This document shows, one piece after another, positions 12,457 through 12,740 of a stretch of DNA of 12,740 nucleotides (its first letter is position 1; the number at the start of each line of letters is the position of its first letter). This DNA is from CAYLPT01 sp964385645 (GTDB lineage Bacteria; Armatimonadota; Hebobacteria; Hebobacterales; Hebobacteraceae): positions 1 through 12,740 of the forward strand of contig CAYLPT010000199.1 in NCBI GenBank assembly GCA_964385645.1, read 5' to 3'. The notes below the pieces were generated by a model. The model saw only the letters and a list, made by a program, of their open reading frames with translations, was not told the origin of the DNA and ran no database searches. The position numbers and the translations under genes are program-made.

Positions 12457-12740
12457 TCACTCCTTGATGTGGAATTCCACCGGCATCACCACCCAGGCCG
12501 CGATGGCCTCGCCCGCGCGCCGCGCGGGCCGGAAACGCCACCCGCGGGCGGCCTGCTCGGCGGCCCGATCAAGGCTCGCATCCCCCGACGAGCGAGAGAC
12601 CGCCACCTCGTCCACCCGGCCCTCCGCCGACACCAGCACCCGCAGCACCACCGTTCCCTCAATCCCCCGACGCCTCGCCTCCTCCGGGTACGCCGGCCGG
12701 GCGAGCGAGTCCGCAACCGGCGCCACCGCCGGCCCTCCCT
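12457..12740 (-). CDS. tonB: TonB-family energy transducer, C-terminal domain (5' part beyond the window)
   Basis: The last 93 codons of a TonB-like protein; the frame runs open to the window edge, so the membrane anchor and proline-rich spacer lie outside. The visible part is a full TonB C-terminal domain: PAYPEEARRRGIEGTVVLRV, SAEGRVDEVAVSRSSGD, LDRAAEQAARGWRFRPA and VVMPVEFHIKE, with the conserved YP at the start and the W-x-F-x-PA block. It contacts the TonB box of the receptor and passes on inner-membrane proton-motive energy. A GTG at 12726 is an internal codon, not a likely start. It precedes the receptor gene by 7 nt, so it is a dedicated transducer for this uptake system. ExbB/ExbD and the operon promoter may lie to the right. 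Confidence 0.9.
   Translation of the reverse strand, partial: GGPAVAPVADSLARPAYPEEARRRGIEGTVVLRVLVSAEGRVDEVAVSRSSGDASLDRAAEQAARGWRFRPARRAGEAIAAWVVMPVEFHIKE

Overview
The window is about 70% GC and comes from a diderm bacterium: it carries a TonB-dependent outer-membrane receptor with a TonB-type energy transducer. A prepilin-type protein with an H-X9-DG motif, a URO-D-family protein and a large secreted parallel beta-helix protein are a mix common in Armatimonadota and, to a lesser degree, Planctomycetota-like lineages. I lean to Armatimonadota or a related phylum. This is inference from gene content only; there is no rRNA here.

Left block (1-4039, minus strand): a compact operon read right to left. 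It encodes a URO-D-family protein, a UbiA/MqnP-type prenyltransferase (5 nt apart), an MTAP/PNP-family nucleoside phosphorylase (66 nt gap with a hairpin repeat), and an alpha-ordered DNA methyltransferase that starts on a GTGA overlap with the phosphorylase stop. It ends in two back-to-back perfect hairpins, one of which contains the methyltransferase stop codon. The pairing of an MqnP-like prenyltransferase with a nucleoside phosphorylase suggests, without proof, a link to menaquinone made by the futalosine route.

Middle block (4158-7963, plus strand): a 683-residue exported beta-helix protein faces the operon divergently. A non-coding stretch of about 320 nt follows, with a dispersed repeat, a clear sigma-70-type promoter and a GC-rich, foldable 180-nt leader containing a very strong Shine-Dalgarno sequence and a possible 20-codon leader ORF. 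Next come a prepilin-like H-X9-DG protein, two terminator-like hairpins, a second promoter of the same architecture, and the tRNA pair Gly(CCC)-Cys(GCA).

Right block (7971-12740, minus strand): a tightly overlapping operon that runs TonB (cut by the window edge), TonB-dependent receptor, ECF S component, ECF T component (EcfT/CbiQ), ECF ATPase (EcfA/CbiO), and a class I SAM methyltransferase. It is a complete two-membrane import route in one transcription unit: TonB and the receptor cross the outer membrane and a self-contained ECF transporter crosses the inner one. The ligand cannot be read from the sequence; a cobalamin-like cofactor or a metal chelate are the leading guesses. This operon, with its unexplained terminal methyltransferase, is the most interesting system in the window. 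I saw no CRISPR array, insertion sequence, phage gene or rRNA.
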